Assembly: GCA_934132805.1 (NCBI GenBank)
Contig: CAKPAB010000020.1
Coordinates: 1-23,484 of the forward strand
Length of the DNA stretch: 23,484 bases
DNA from: an uncultured Clostridia bacterium
GTDB taxonomy: Bacteria; Bacillota; Clostridia; TANB77; CAG-508
Reading direction: 5' to 3'
The notes beneath the pieces are model-generated. The model was not told where the DNA came from. It made no database searches and worked only from the letters and a program-made list of their open reading frames with translations. The translations under genes and the position numbers were made by a program. This document shows, piece after piece, positions 8,966 through 15,902 of the stretch (its first letter is position 1; every line of letters starts with the position of its first letter).

Positions 8966-9163
8966 TTGATTAAATTCAATATAGAAAGTTTATTAAAAAA
9001 ACAGCATAAAACTAAATACTGGTTATGCCAACAAATGAATATAACAAACCGAAACCTAAATAGAATTATTAATGGTGAAACCACATCTATTTCTTTCAAA
9101 TACTTGGAAGACTTATGTAAATTTTTAGATTGCACATTAGACGAATTGATTACAATAGAATAA
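8966..9163 (+). CDS. Small XRE/Cro-type DNA-binding regulator
   Basis: A single-domain helix-turn-helix protein of about 65 residues. The order is LLKKQHKTKYWLCQQMNI (helices 1-2), TNRNLNRIINGET (turn and recognition helix) and ISFKYLEDLCKFLDCTLDELI (helices 4-5), the layout of short Cro/C1 repressors found in Clostridia. It has no extra sensing domain. The TTG at 8966 is chosen because AGAGGTG (8953-8959) lies six bases upstream; the GTG at 8957 overlaps that RBS. It faces the prepilin-like gene across a shared palindrome, so it most likely represses that gene and itself (inference). A solitary orphan regulator is the alternative. Confidence 0.8.
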   Translation: MIKFNIESLLKKQHKTKYWLCQQMNITNRNLNRIINGETTSISFKYLEDLCKFLDCTLDELITIE

Positions 9164-9192
9164 CATTCGACCTTATCGTACAAAAAACTCCC

Positions 9193-9240
9193 TTGACATC
9201 ACTCTGTTTTTGGCATATACTAGACACATCAAATAGATGT
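9193..9240 (+). promoter_or_regulatory. Near-consensus promoter of the por operon with start-site inverted repeat
   Basis: TTGACA (9193-9198), a 17-bp spacer and TATACT (9216-9221) form an almost ideal sigma-A promoter. The expected transcription start is near 9228. An inverted repeat ACATC-AAATA-GATGT (9226-9240) covers the start site and could be an operator or a 5'-end hairpin. The untranslated leader is about 87 nt. Confidence 0.82.
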
Positions 9241-9314
9241 ACACAATCACAAAAATTAAATGTTTAAAACATATTTTTAATATTTGATTAAATTTTAAAG
9301 GAGGCAAACAATAT

Positions 9315-9893
9315 ATGAAAAACCTAATAGAAATTAGATGGCACGGCAGAGGTGGCCAAGGTGCAAAAACAGCATCACTACTACTTGCCGACGCTGCATT
9401 CAATACAGGAAAATACATTCAAGGTTTCCCTGAATATGGGCCAGAAAGAATGGGCGCACCAATCACTGCATACAACAGAATTAGCAACACACCTATCACA
9501 GTTCACAGCAATATCTATGAGCCAGACTATGTAGTAGTTGTTGACGACTCACTTTTAGAAACAGTCCCAGTAACAGATGGCTTAAAAGAAACTGGAGCAA
9601 TTGTAATCAACACAACAAAATCTGCTGATTACTTAAAAAATGTATTAAATGAATATAAAGGTGATATTTACACAATAGACGCAAGAAAAATATCAATTGA
9701 AGCATTAGGAAGGTATTTTCCAAATACCCCTATGCTTGCAGCAATTGTTAAAGTTAGTGGAATTATGCCTGATGAAGCTTTTCTTGAAGACATGAAAAGT
9801 TCATTTAAACATAAATTTGCCAAAAAACCAGAAGTTATTGATGGAAATATGAAAGCCCTAGAAATGGCTTTAAAAGAAATTAAAAAAATTTAA
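9315..9893 (+). CDS. porC: Pyruvate:ferredoxin oxidoreductase, gamma subunit
   Basis: Gamma subunit (192 residues) of a four-subunit 2-oxoacid:ferredoxin oxidoreductase, which oxidises pyruvate with CoA to acetyl-CoA, CO2 and reduced ferredoxin in the cytoplasm. The N-terminal signature IRWHGRGGQGAKTAS (7-21) and FPEYGPERMGAP (about 39-50) are diagnostic of the POR_N gamma domain that binds CoA. AAAGGAGG lies about ten bases before the ATG. It is first in porCDAB, the gene order of the Thermotoga-type heterotetrameric enzyme. Pyruvate is the favoured substrate from overall resemblance and subunit set; 2-oxoisovalerate cannot be excluded from sequence alone. The stop is followed ten bases later by a strong palindrome. 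Confidence 0.92.
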   Translation: MKNLIEIRWHGRGGQGAKTASLLLADAAFNTGKYIQGFPEYGPERMGAPITAYNRISNTPITVHSNIYEPDYVVVVDDSLLETVPVTDGLKETGAIVINTTKSADYLKNVLNEYKGDIYTIDARKISIEALGRYFPNTPMLAAIVKVSGIMPDEAFLEDMKSSFKHKFAKKPEVIDGNMKALEMALKEIKKI

Positions 9894-9902
9894 CAACACA
9901 AC

Positions 9903-9931
9903 TTGTCAAAAAGGGGCGGCCCTTTTGACAA
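9903..9931. repeat. GC-core palindrome TTGTCAAAA...TTTTGACAA between porC and porD
   Basis: TTGTCAAAA (9903-9911) and TTTTGACAA (9923-9931) are perfect inverted arms around GGGGCGGCCC, which extends the stem by GGG/CCC. CTTTT follows, so transcription from the left could partly terminate here. The whole element lies in the 58-bp gap between porC and porD. Two further copies are at 16671-16735, so it is a dispersed family. Confidence 0.85.
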
Positions 9932-9951
9932 CTTTTAGAAAGGAGAAAATC

Positions 9952-10257
9952 ATGTCAAATATAAATAAAACAACACCTATGGAAAATTTAACAATAGGTG
10001 GAAACATATATGAAGCAGGTAATGCCAGAGAATTTAAAACTGGTGACTGGAGAAGTATTAAACCTATATGGATAGAAGAAAATTGTAAACAATGTGGCTT
10101 ATGCTACCCTGTTTGCCCAGATAACAGTATTCCTGTTTGCAAAGGCTCTTTAAAAAGAGAAGATTTTAATTATGATTATTGCAAAGGATGCGGTGTTTGT
10201 GCTAAAGCTTGCCCATTTAATGCAATCATTATGAAGGAAGAAGGTGCTGAACAATGA
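9952..10257 (+). CDS. porD: Pyruvate:ferredoxin oxidoreductase, delta (ferredoxin-like) subunit
   Basis: A 101-residue polyferredoxin subunit that relays electrons from the TPP site to external ferredoxin. It has two [4Fe-4S] motifs: Cys45, 48, 51 and 55 (CKQCGLCYPVC) and Cys77, 80, 83 and 87 (CKGCGVCAKAC), each followed by Pro as usual. An extra Cys63 lies between them. The N-terminal 40 residues, with WRSIKPIWIEENC, match the family's extension before the first cluster. The ATG at 9952 is chosen over one further upstream because AGAAAGGAG lies 6-14 bases before it and the upstream extension would overlap the palindrome. It overlaps porA by four bases (ATGA), implying translational coupling. 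Confidence 0.93.
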   Translation: MSNINKTTPMENLTIGGNIYEAGNAREFKTGDWRSIKPIWIEENCKQCGLCYPVCPDNSIPVCKGSLKREDFNYDYCKGCGVCAKACPFNAIIMKEEGAEQ

Positions 10258-11441
10258 GTATAAGAGAAAGATTAAGTGGCAATGAAGCCGTTGCGACTGC
10301 TATGAAACAAATTAATCCTGATGTTGTTGCTGCATTCCCTATCACTCCGTCTACAGAAATTCCTCAGTATTTTTCAACATTTGTTGCAAATGGCTCAGTT
10401 GATACTGAATTTGTTGCTGTTGAGAGTGAACATAGTGCTATGAGTGCTTGTATTGGTGCAGAAGCTGCTGGCTCAAGGGCTATGACTGCTACATCTGCAA
10501 ATGGTTTGTCTTTGATGTGGGAAATGATTTACATTGCTTCAAGTTTAAGACTTCCAATAGTTATGAACTTGGTTAATAGAGCTGTATCTGGACCACTTAA
10601 CATACACAATGACCATTCAGATGCAATGGGTGTTCGTGACGCTGGTTGGATAATGTTGTTTTCAGAAAATAATCAAGAGGCTTATGACAACAACTTAATG
10701 GCTCACAAAATTGCTGAAAATAAAGATGTTCAACTTCCAATTATGATTTGTCAAGATGGATTTATAACATCACATTCAATTGAAAATATTGAATTAGAAA
10801 ATGATGAAGATGTTAAAAAGTTTGTTGGTGAATACCACCCTGAACATTATTTATTAAATAAAAAAGAGCCGATGGCAATTGGTCCTCTAGATTTGCAAGC
10901 TTATCTTTTTGAACACAAAGCTCAACAAGGAAATGCTATGAAAGCTGCTAAACAAGTTATTTTAGATGTTTCACAAGAGTTTGAAAAATGGACTGGTAGA
11001 CATTATGGTTTGTTTGAAGAATACAAATTAGATGATGCAGAAATTGCTATTGTTTGTATGAACTCAACTGCTGGTACAACTAAAGCTGTTGTTGATAAAT
11101 TAAGAGAACAAGGGGTTAAAGCTGGTTTATTAAAAATCAGAGTCTACAGACCGTTCCCAAGTGAAGAAGTTGCAAAAGCATTATCACATTTAAAAGCCGT
11201 TGCAGTATTAGATAAATCCGATTCTTTAAATGCTATTGGTGGAGCTTTATTTGAAGATGTTGTTTCTAGCATGTATGTTGCAAAACAAAACGTTCCAGTT
11301 GTTAATTATGTTTATGGAATTGGTGGTAGAGACACCACAGAGAAAGATATCCACTCAGTTTATACAGATTTAGCTGAAATTGCTAAAGACGGAAAAGTTG
11401 AAGATACTTATAGATATTTAGGACTAAGAACTCAAAAATAG
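10254..11441 (+). CDS. porA: Pyruvate:ferredoxin oxidoreductase, alpha subunit
   Basis: Alpha subunit, 395 residues, normal for heterotetrameric PORs. It contains the POR_N pyrimidine-binding domain (about 10-230; AFPITPSTEIPQYF at 27-40 and FVAVESEHSAMSACIGAEAAG after it) and the transketolase C-like domain (about 255-370; VCMNSTAGTTKAVVD, then KIRVYRPFPSEE). LVNRAVSGPLNIHNDHSD is the segment that lines the substrate and TPP pocket in this family. With porB it forms the thiamine-pyrophosphate catalytic core. It starts inside the end of porD with an ATGA overlap. No odd residues or breaks were seen. 2-oxoisovalerate oxidoreductase alpha is the nearest alternative. Confidence 0.94.
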   Translation: MSIRERLSGNEAVATAMKQINPDVVAAFPITPSTEIPQYFSTFVANGSVDTEFVAVESEHSAMSACIGAEAAGSRAMTATSANGLSLMWEMIYIASSLRLPIVMNLVNRAVSGPLNIHNDHSDAMGVRDAGWIMLFSENNQEAYDNNLMAHKIAENKDVQLPIMICQDGFITSHSIENIELENDEDVKKFVGEYHPEHYLLNKKEPMAIGPLDLQAYLFEHKAQQGNAMKAAKQVILDVSQEFEKWTGRHYGLFEEYKLDDAEIAIVCMNSTAGTTKAVVDKLREQGVKAGLLKIRVYRPFPSEEVAKALSHLKAVAVLDKSDSLNAIGGALFEDVVSSMYVAKQNVPVVNYVYGIGGRDTTEKDIHSVYTDLAEIAKDGKVEDTYRYLGLRTQK

Positions 11442-11516
11442 TAAATTTTAAATTTTTATTTTTTATGAACAAAGCGGAAAATTTTTATTTTATTAAAAAG
11501 GAAGGAGAAAAAAATT

Positions 11517-12470
11517 ATGGCATATAATGTTAAAGAAATAGTTGCAAATAAACCTTCAAGATTTACAGAAGGTCACAGAATGTGTGCTGGATGTGGAGCA
11601 CCTGTTGTTGCAAGACACATTTTAAGAGCACTAAAAGAAGAAGACCACGCAGTAATATCAACTGCAACTGGATGTATGGAAGTATCAACATTTATTTACC
11701 CATACACAGCATGGGCAGATTCATTTATCCATACAGCATTTGAAAGCACATCTGCTACTTTATCTGGAGTAGAAGCTGCATACAAATCACTTAAAAAACA
11801 AGGAAAATTACCAGAAGATGAACACACAAAATTCATCGCATTTGGTGGAGATGGTGGAACTTATGATATTGGTTTGCAATCACTATCAGGAGCAATGGAA
11901 AGAGGACATGACATGTTATATGTTTGCTATGACAATGGTGCATACATGAACACAGGTATCCAACGTTCATCTGCAACACCAAAATTTGCAGACACAACAA
12001 CATCACCTGCTGGAAAAGTTATTCCTGGTAAAATGCAATCAAGAAAAGATTTAACAAAAATAATGGTAGGACATCACTTACCATATGTTGCACAATCAAT
12101 TGCAGTAAATAATATGAAAGATTTATATGAAAAAGCTGAAAAAGCAATTTATACAGAAGGTCCAACATTTTTAAATGTTATGGCTCCTTGCCCTAGAGGT
12201 TGGGGGTATGCAACAGAAGATTTAATGAAAATTAATAAATTGGCTGTCGAAACTTGCTATTGGCCTTTATATGAAGTTGTTAATGGTGTTTATCATATTT
12301 CTTATAAACCTGCTAAAAAACTTCCTATTGAGGAATTCTTGAGACCTCAAAAAAGATTTAAGCATATGTTTAAACCTGGCAATGAGTGGATGATTGAAGA
12401 GTTCCAAAAAGAAGTTGATGCAAGATGGCAAGAACTTTTAGATTTGGAAGCAATTGGAAAAGGGATTTAG
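11517..12470 (+). CDS. porB: Pyruvate:ferredoxin oxidoreductase, beta subunit; stop codon inside a REP
   Basis: TPP-binding beta subunit of 317 residues. Near the N-terminus are CAGCG (Cys23, Cys26) and TGCM (Cys53), which with a later Cys bind the [4Fe-4S] cluster next to TPP. The TPP and Mg motif is GGDGGTYDIG (about 107-116) followed by YVCYDNGAYMNTGIQRSSAT. MAPCPRGWGY supplies the fourth Cys candidate. GGAAGGAG precedes the ATG, and a 75-bp gap separates it from porA. The last codons are GGA AAA GGG ATT TAG, where GGGATTTAG is the first part of a REP unit, so the repeat provides the final two residues and the stop. The hairpin and T-tract that follow probably terminate the operon. Confidence 0.95.
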   Translation: MAYNVKEIVANKPSRFTEGHRMCAGCGAPVVARHILRALKEEDHAVISTATGCMEVSTFIYPYTAWADSFIHTAFESTSATLSGVEAAYKSLKKQGKLPEDEHTKFIAFGGDGGTYDIGLQSLSGAMERGHDMLYVCYDNGAYMNTGIQRSSATPKFADTTTSPAGKVIPGKMQSRKDLTKIMVGHHLPYVAQSIAVNNMKDLYEKAEKAIYTEGPTFLNVMAPCPRGWGYATEDLMKINKLAVETCYWPLYEVVNGVYHISYKPAKKLPIEEFLRPQKRFKHMFKPGNEWMIEEFQKEVDARWQELLDLEAIGKGI

Positions 12471-12530
12471 GGACGTTCCTTGAATTCCCTTTTTTTAGGG
12501 ATTTGGGGACACACCTTATCCCTTTTTTTT
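12462..12530 (+). repeat. REP pair at the end of porB, doubling as terminators
   Basis: Unit 1 (12462-12489) is GGGATTTAGGGACGTTCC plus TTGAATTCCC, followed by T7. Unit 2 (12498-12522) is the variant GGGATTTGGGGACACACC plus TTATCCC, followed by T8. Outer arms (GGGA with TCCC) and inner arms (AGG with CCT) pair, giving hairpins followed by T-tracts that look like intrinsic terminators for porB. The TAG in unit 1 is the porB stop. Confidence 0.85.
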
Positions 12531-12650
12531 ATATCCTTGTTCAACTTTTTTATATCATCATTCATCTTTTTTATATCCTTGTTCATCTTTTTTATATCCT
12601 CGTTCATTTTTTTATATCCTCGTTCATTTTTTATATCATCATTCATATTT
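12531..12650. repeat. Tandem ~21-bp minisatellite with heptad-coding potential
   Basis: Six units of the form ATATCCTTGTTCATCTTTTTT start at 12531, 12552, 12573, 12594, 12614 and 12633, with lengths 21, 21, 21, 20 and 19 between starts. Read on the minus strand from 12664 (GTG) or 12646 (ATG) to a TAA at 12467, they encode a 65-codon frame with KKMNEDI, KKMNKDI, KKMNDDI and KKLNKDI heptads, a regular coiled-coil pattern. A GGAGG lies 11 bases before the inner ATG. Its tail and stop come from the REP units. Whether it is translated is unknown; I do not call it a gene. Confidence 0.7.
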
Positions 12651-12660
12651 TTTTCTGCCT

Positions 12661-12770
12661 CCACATATTATCTATGTCAACATCCACTTACTATCTATAT
12701 CCATTTCCATCTATTATCTATGTCCGCATCCACTTATTATCTATATCCGCTTTCATTTTTTATATCAACC
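12661..12770. repeat. Degenerate ~23-bp tandem repeat
   Basis: On the minus strand units like GATATAGATAATAAGTGGAT recur about every 23 bp, roughly four copies, differing at a few positions. The period is not a multiple of three and stops occur in the frames examined. The shared GATATA start suggests common origin with the adjoining 21-bp array. Nothing else is visible between 12530 and 12793. Confidence 0.6.
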
Positions 12771-12793
12771 TACATCTATCTTCACCGCATCTA

Positions 12794-13573
12794 TCATTGT
12801 GCAATCTTTTCCCTTGAAATATTTGAAATTCTATTTTTCCCTATCTTTAGATATTCTGTTATCACTTTATTTGTCACATCACAATTATTCTTTATTTCCT
12901 TAATCAATAATAACAATAAATAATTATCCTTTTTTATGTAATCTAATTTCCAATTATTTTCATTACAAAATTGTATAATTACTTTCTTCATTTTCTCCTC
13001 TGATTTTTCCTGTTCTTCCTTAACATCCATGATATTTTCTGACGAAAAATTTTTATGAATAAATTTAAATTGTTTTAGATAGTTATCTGTATCAAAAATC
13101 AACTTGATATCCTCTATATTTACATTTTTATGAATATAATTTTTATATGATGAAAATTTATACTGAATTTCATTTTTAACCATTCCTGCTTTTACAGGAT
13201 TTTTATGAATATATGCCAACGTATTAAATAAATGGCTTTTATCTGCTATCTCTTGTGTATAATATCTATTTCTAAATACATATCCCACTCTCATTCTATG
13301 TTTATTATAAAAAATCCCATATGAAGTATTAACTCTACTCATTATTTTGGACAATTCTTCTATTTTATCTGTATATATAAGCAAATGCGCATGATTATCC
13401 ATAATGCAATATGCCAAAAGTTTTGTATTTTCATATTTATTTAGCATATTATTCAATAGCTTTATATATTCTTGCTTATACTTATCATTTTTAAAAATAT
13501 ATTCCTTTTTTATCCCTTGTGTTATAACATGAATATATTTTGAATTTATTGATGTTCTTGATATTCTAGGCAT
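12794..13573 (-). CDS. REP-associated tyrosine transposase (RAYT, Y1_Tnp family)
   Basis: A 259-residue single-strand DNA transposase of the IS200/IS605-like Y1 superfamily, RAYT branch. It begins MPRISR, typical of RAYTs. The HUH-type metal motif is NHAHLL (His61, His63), and the nucleophile Tyr is probably Tyr85 or Tyr89 in NTSYGIFYNKHRM, followed by VGYVFRNRYY and AYIHKNPVKAGMV, all conserved in order. The C-terminal 100 residues are Lys- and Asn-rich and end in a small helical region. AAAGGAGGC precedes the ATG. REP units with core GGGACGTTCC occur on both sides and elsewhere in the window, the expected substrate of such an enzyme. No accessory transposition gene is present. It appears full length and intact. 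Confidence 0.92.
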   Translation of the reverse strand: MPRISRTSINSKYIHVITQGIKKEYIFKNDKYKQEYIKLLNNMLNKYENTKLLAYCIMDNHAHLLIYTDKIEELSKIMSRVNTSYGIFYNKHRMRVGYVFRNRYYTQEIADKSHLFNTLAYIHKNPVKAGMVKNEIQYKFSSYKNYIHKNVNIEDIKLIFDTDNYLKQFKFIHKNFSSENIMDVKEEQEKSEEKMKKVIIQFCNENNWKLDYIKKDNYLLLLLIKEIKNNCDVTNKVITEYLKIGKNRISNISREKIAQ

Positions 13574-13695
13574 TATGCCTCCTTTCTAAATTATTTCTAA
13601 CTTAATTATGGTATTTTTTTGATTTAAACTGTTTTGACTTAAGCTATTTGATTTTAAATCCTTACTTTAAATTTTTTCGAATTAAAATTTTTAAA

Positions 13696-13726
13696 GACAG
13701 CCATAAAAATTCATATAAGGGCTGTC
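13696..13726 (-). terminator. Hairpin after the ferredoxin gene
   Basis: GACAGCC (13696-13702) and GGCTGTC (13720-13726) form a 7-bp stem with a 17-base loop. On the minus strand it is followed by TTTAAAAATTTT, a weak T-tract. One arm is part of the variant REP unit GGGATTATGGGACAGCCC. It may end the lepB-holB-ricT-ferredoxin transcript. Confidence 0.5.
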
Positions 13727-13772
13727 CCATAATCCCTTCAAAGAGGGATTTCAAGGAACGTCCCTTAATCCC
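13719..13772 (-). repeat. REP pair at the end of the ferredoxin gene
   Basis: On the minus strand GGGATTAAGGGACGTTCC plus TTGAAATCCC (13772-13745) is followed by the variant unit GGGATTATGGGACAGCCC (13736-13719). It is inverted relative to the REP pair at 12462. The TAA in the first unit is the ferredoxin stop codon. Confidence 0.82.
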
Positions 13773-13935
13773 CCTCTGGAGCTTCAACAGGACAAACTCC
13801 TGCGCAAGTTCCACATGATATACATGCTGAAGCATCTATAACAAACTTATCTTCTCCTTGTGATATGCATCCTACTGGACATTCAGCAGCGCAAGCACCA
13901 CAAGATATACATTTATCTGTAATTTTATATGCCAT
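13765..13935 (-). CDS. 2[4Fe-4S] ferredoxin; stop codon inside a REP
   Basis: A 56-residue clostridial-type ferredoxin, the soluble low-potential electron carrier that would accept electrons from pyruvate:ferredoxin oxidoreductase. It carries two [4Fe-4S] motifs: Cys9, 12, 15 and 19 (CISCGACAAEC) and Cys38, 41, 44 and 48 (CISCGTCAGVC), each followed by Pro. An extra Cys23 follows the first motif. The start ATG overlaps the ricT stop region by 11 bp, and its strong AGGAGGTG lies within ricT, so it is translationally coupled. The C-terminus reads CPVEAPEGD, and the TAA belongs to the REP unit GGGATTAAGGGACG. The gene is intact and of normal length. Confidence 0.93.
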   Translation of the reverse strand: MAYKITDKCISCGACAAECPVGCISQGEDKFVIDASACISCGTCAGVCPVEAPEGD

Positions 13936-14896
13936 TTTTTTCACCTCCTAAAACTTTTTTATCTTCTTGCTCTAGCTTTTCAAGTTCCTCTAGTTCTTTT
14001 TTATTCTGAATTTCTTCTTCATCTATCTGCTCTCTAGCCACATCTTTAATTATTGTTACATCTTTAGCATCATATTTTTTATACGTATATGTATCTTCAC
14101 TTTTAAATTTTACTTTTAATTTTTCCTTTAAAATTTCTATATTATCTACTTCTCCAACTCCGTCTTCTGTTTTAACAATTGCCCCTATATTTGGAAGATG
14201 TCTTAGTTTTTCTTCATATACTTCATTTTCATATTTTAAACAACACATAAGTCTTCCACAATTGCCTGATATTTTTGATGGATTTAATGAGATGTTTTGT
14301 TCTTTTGCCATTTTTATTGATACCGCTTCGAAGTCATTCAAAAATGTACAACAGCATAATTCTTTACCGCAAACCCCATTTCCACCAATTCTTTTTACTT
14401 CGTCTCTAACTCCTATTTGACGTAATTCTATTCTTGTTTTGTAAATTGCAGCTAGGTCTCTTACCAGTTCTCTAAAGTCTACTCTTCCGTCTGCTGTAAA
14501 GTAAAACAACATTTTGCTGTTATCAAATTTACATTCCACGTCTGTAAGAGTCATTTTCAATTTATGTTCTTTTATTTTTTCTTCACATACTTTGAATGCC
14601 TCTTTTTCAATTTTTTTGCATTCTTCATTTCTTTTCATATCTCTATGTGTAGCAATTCTTAATATTTTTTTTAATGGCTCTACTATTTTTTCATCTTCAA
14701 CATATCTATTTGGAATCCATACTTCTGCAAGTTCTTCTCCTTGTGATGTCTCAACTATTACTTTATCCCCTTTTTGCACTTTTATCCCTTTAGGGTTAAA
14801 AAAATATATTTTTCCTAATTTTTTAAATCTTATTCCTACAATATTTTTCAAGTCTAACTTTCCTTCCCTTATTTTCATTTTTAATTTTATTACCAT
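13925..14896 (-). CDS. ricT: PSP1-domain protein RicT (YaaT)
   Basis: Cytoplasmic PSP1/YaaT protein, 323 residues as drawn. In Bacillus subtilis it forms the Fe-S-containing RicA-RicF-RicT complex that influences RNase Y-dependent mRNA maturation and sporulation, competence and biofilm control. Diagnostic features are VGIRFKKLGKIYFFNP near the N-terminus, CGKELCCC (Cys176, 181-183) and CGRLMCC (Cys213, 218, 219), the cluster-binding cysteines, plus the HRDMKRNEEC segment. holB-ricT is a conserved order. The ATG at 14896 has no clear RBS. A TTG at 14851 preceded by GGGAAGGAAAG would start LKNIVGIRF, matching the family N-terminus, and may be the real start. The 3' end overlaps the ferredoxin start. 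Confidence 0.92.
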   Translation of the reverse strand: MVIKLKMKIREGKLDLKNIVGIRFKKLGKIYFFNPKGIKVQKGDKVIVETSQGEELAEVWIPNRYVEDEKIVEPLKKILRIATHRDMKRNEECKKIEKEAFKVCEEKIKEHKLKMTLTDVECKFDNSKMLFYFTADGRVDFRELVRDLAAIYKTRIELRQIGVRDEVKRIGGNGVCGKELCCCTFLNDFEAVSIKMAKEQNISLNPSKISGNCGRLMCCLKYENEVYEEKLRHLPNIGAIVKTEDGVGEVDNIEILKEKLKVKFKSEDTYTYKKYDAKDVTIIKDVAREQIDEEEIQNKKELEELEKLEQEDKKVLGGEKNGI

Positions 14897-14973
14897 TTTG
14901 CATTATTTATCTTTTGTTAAACAAATTTGAAAAGCAAAGATTTTTTATGAATTTGTATTTTTATAGTTTAATC

Positions 14974-15864
14974 TTAGTTTACCTGCTCCCATAATTTAAG
15001 TAGCATATTATCTATACTCATATCATAATTAGCATTTAATTGCAATCTTTTTTTAGTGTTTTCTACTATACTTATACAATTAGCATATTTGTTAGATTTT
15101 TTAGCTATTTCTAATAAAACTATATTTATATACTCTAAAATTTCAAATTTTTCATCTTTTGCCTTATAAATAATTTCAGCACCATTTAAAATATCTATTT
15201 TATCCCTATTCTCCAAATTTGTAATTACATTTTCTATCTGTTCATACTCTTCTTGTTTGTTCTGCAATTGTATGGCTTTTCCGATACTTCCTTGAAATGC
15301 TTTTAACATGATTTTGCTATTTATTTTTGTTTGAAAATTTTCTTCTAAATATTTTGAAATATCTTCTTCTGATATTTTATTAAAATGTAATATCATACAT
15401 CTTGATTTTATTGTATCTAAATATGCACTTTCATTTGCTCCTATCAATATAATAGTGACAAATTCAGGTGGCTCTTCTAATGTTTTTAATAAACAGTTTT
15501 GTGCTTCTATTGTCATTTTATCACTGTCATTTATTATATAAACTTTTTTATTTGAAATAATTGGCTTTTCTGCTACCTTTTTTTGAAATTCTCTTATTTG
15601 TTCTATTTTTAAGCTATTTCCTTCTGGCTCAATTATTCTAAAGTCCGGATTATTGTCACTATCAAATTCAATACATGATTTACATTTACCGCAATATTTA
15701 TTTTCATTAGTACATAATATCATTTTTGCAAATTCTTTTGCTATCATTTTTTTGCCTATTCCTTCTGTCCCAACAAACATATAACTATGCGATGTTTTAT
15801 TGCTTTTTATTGCATTTGTTAATAATTCCTTTATATTGTCATTTCCTAATATATTATTAAACAT
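14974..15864 (-). CDS. holB: DNA polymerase III delta' subunit
   Basis: Clamp-loader subunit (296 residues) of the replicative polymerase, an AAA+ protein. It has a P-loop GTEGIGKK at 32-39 with the Lys-for-Thr change common in delta', a zinc module with Cys51, 58, 61 and 64 (CGKCKSC), the conserved LLKTLEEPP (125-133) and the SRC sensor motif (154-156), followed by a less conserved C-terminal helical domain. AGGGGAT precedes the ATG. It lies 38 bp after lepB and 77 bp before ricT on the same strand, so the three are probably co-transcribed. DnaX is excluded by length and by the missing tau extension. Confidence 0.93.
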   Translation of the reverse strand: MFNNILGNDNIKELLTNAIKSNKTSHSYMFVGTEGIGKKMIAKEFAKMILCTNENKYCGKCKSCIEFDSDNNPDFRIIEPEGNSLKIEQIREFQKKVAEKPIISNKKVYIINDSDKMTIEAQNCLLKTLEEPPEFVTIILIGANESAYLDTIKSRCMILHFNKISEEDISKYLEENFQTKINSKIMLKAFQGSIGKAIQLQNKQEEYEQIENVITNLENRDKIDILNGAEIIYKAKDEKFEILEYINIVLLEIAKKSNKYANCISIVENTKKRLQLNANYDMSIDNMLLKLWEQVN

Positions 15865-15902
15865 TTTATCCCCTGCTTTAAATTTTTATGTATTTTTATA
15901 TT

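Larger units (their letters stand above)
12462..13776. mobile_element. REP/RAYT module (transposase flanked by inverted REP pairs)
   Basis: A REP pair in plus orientation at 12462-12530 and one in minus orientation at 13719-13772 flank a Y1-type REP-associated transposase and a minisatellite. This is the arrangement known for RAYT genes, which are accompanied by the REP family they are thought to mobilise. The module lies exactly between the convergent genes porB and ferredoxin, and its outer ends contain both of their stop codons. There are no target-site duplications or IS-type terminal repeats visible, so calling it one mobile unit is inference. Confidence 0.6.

Noticed and set aside
9173..9418. 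81-codon minus-strand frame over the por promoter
   Set aside because: Overlaps a near-consensus promoter and the conserved start of porC; no RBS.
12531..12770. CRISPR array
   Set aside because: Short tandem units abut each other without unique spacers, and there are no cas genes.
12425..12923. Plus-strand Phe/Ile/Ser-rich frames after porB
   Set aside because: They translate the minisatellite and REP sequence and run antisense into the RAYT gene.
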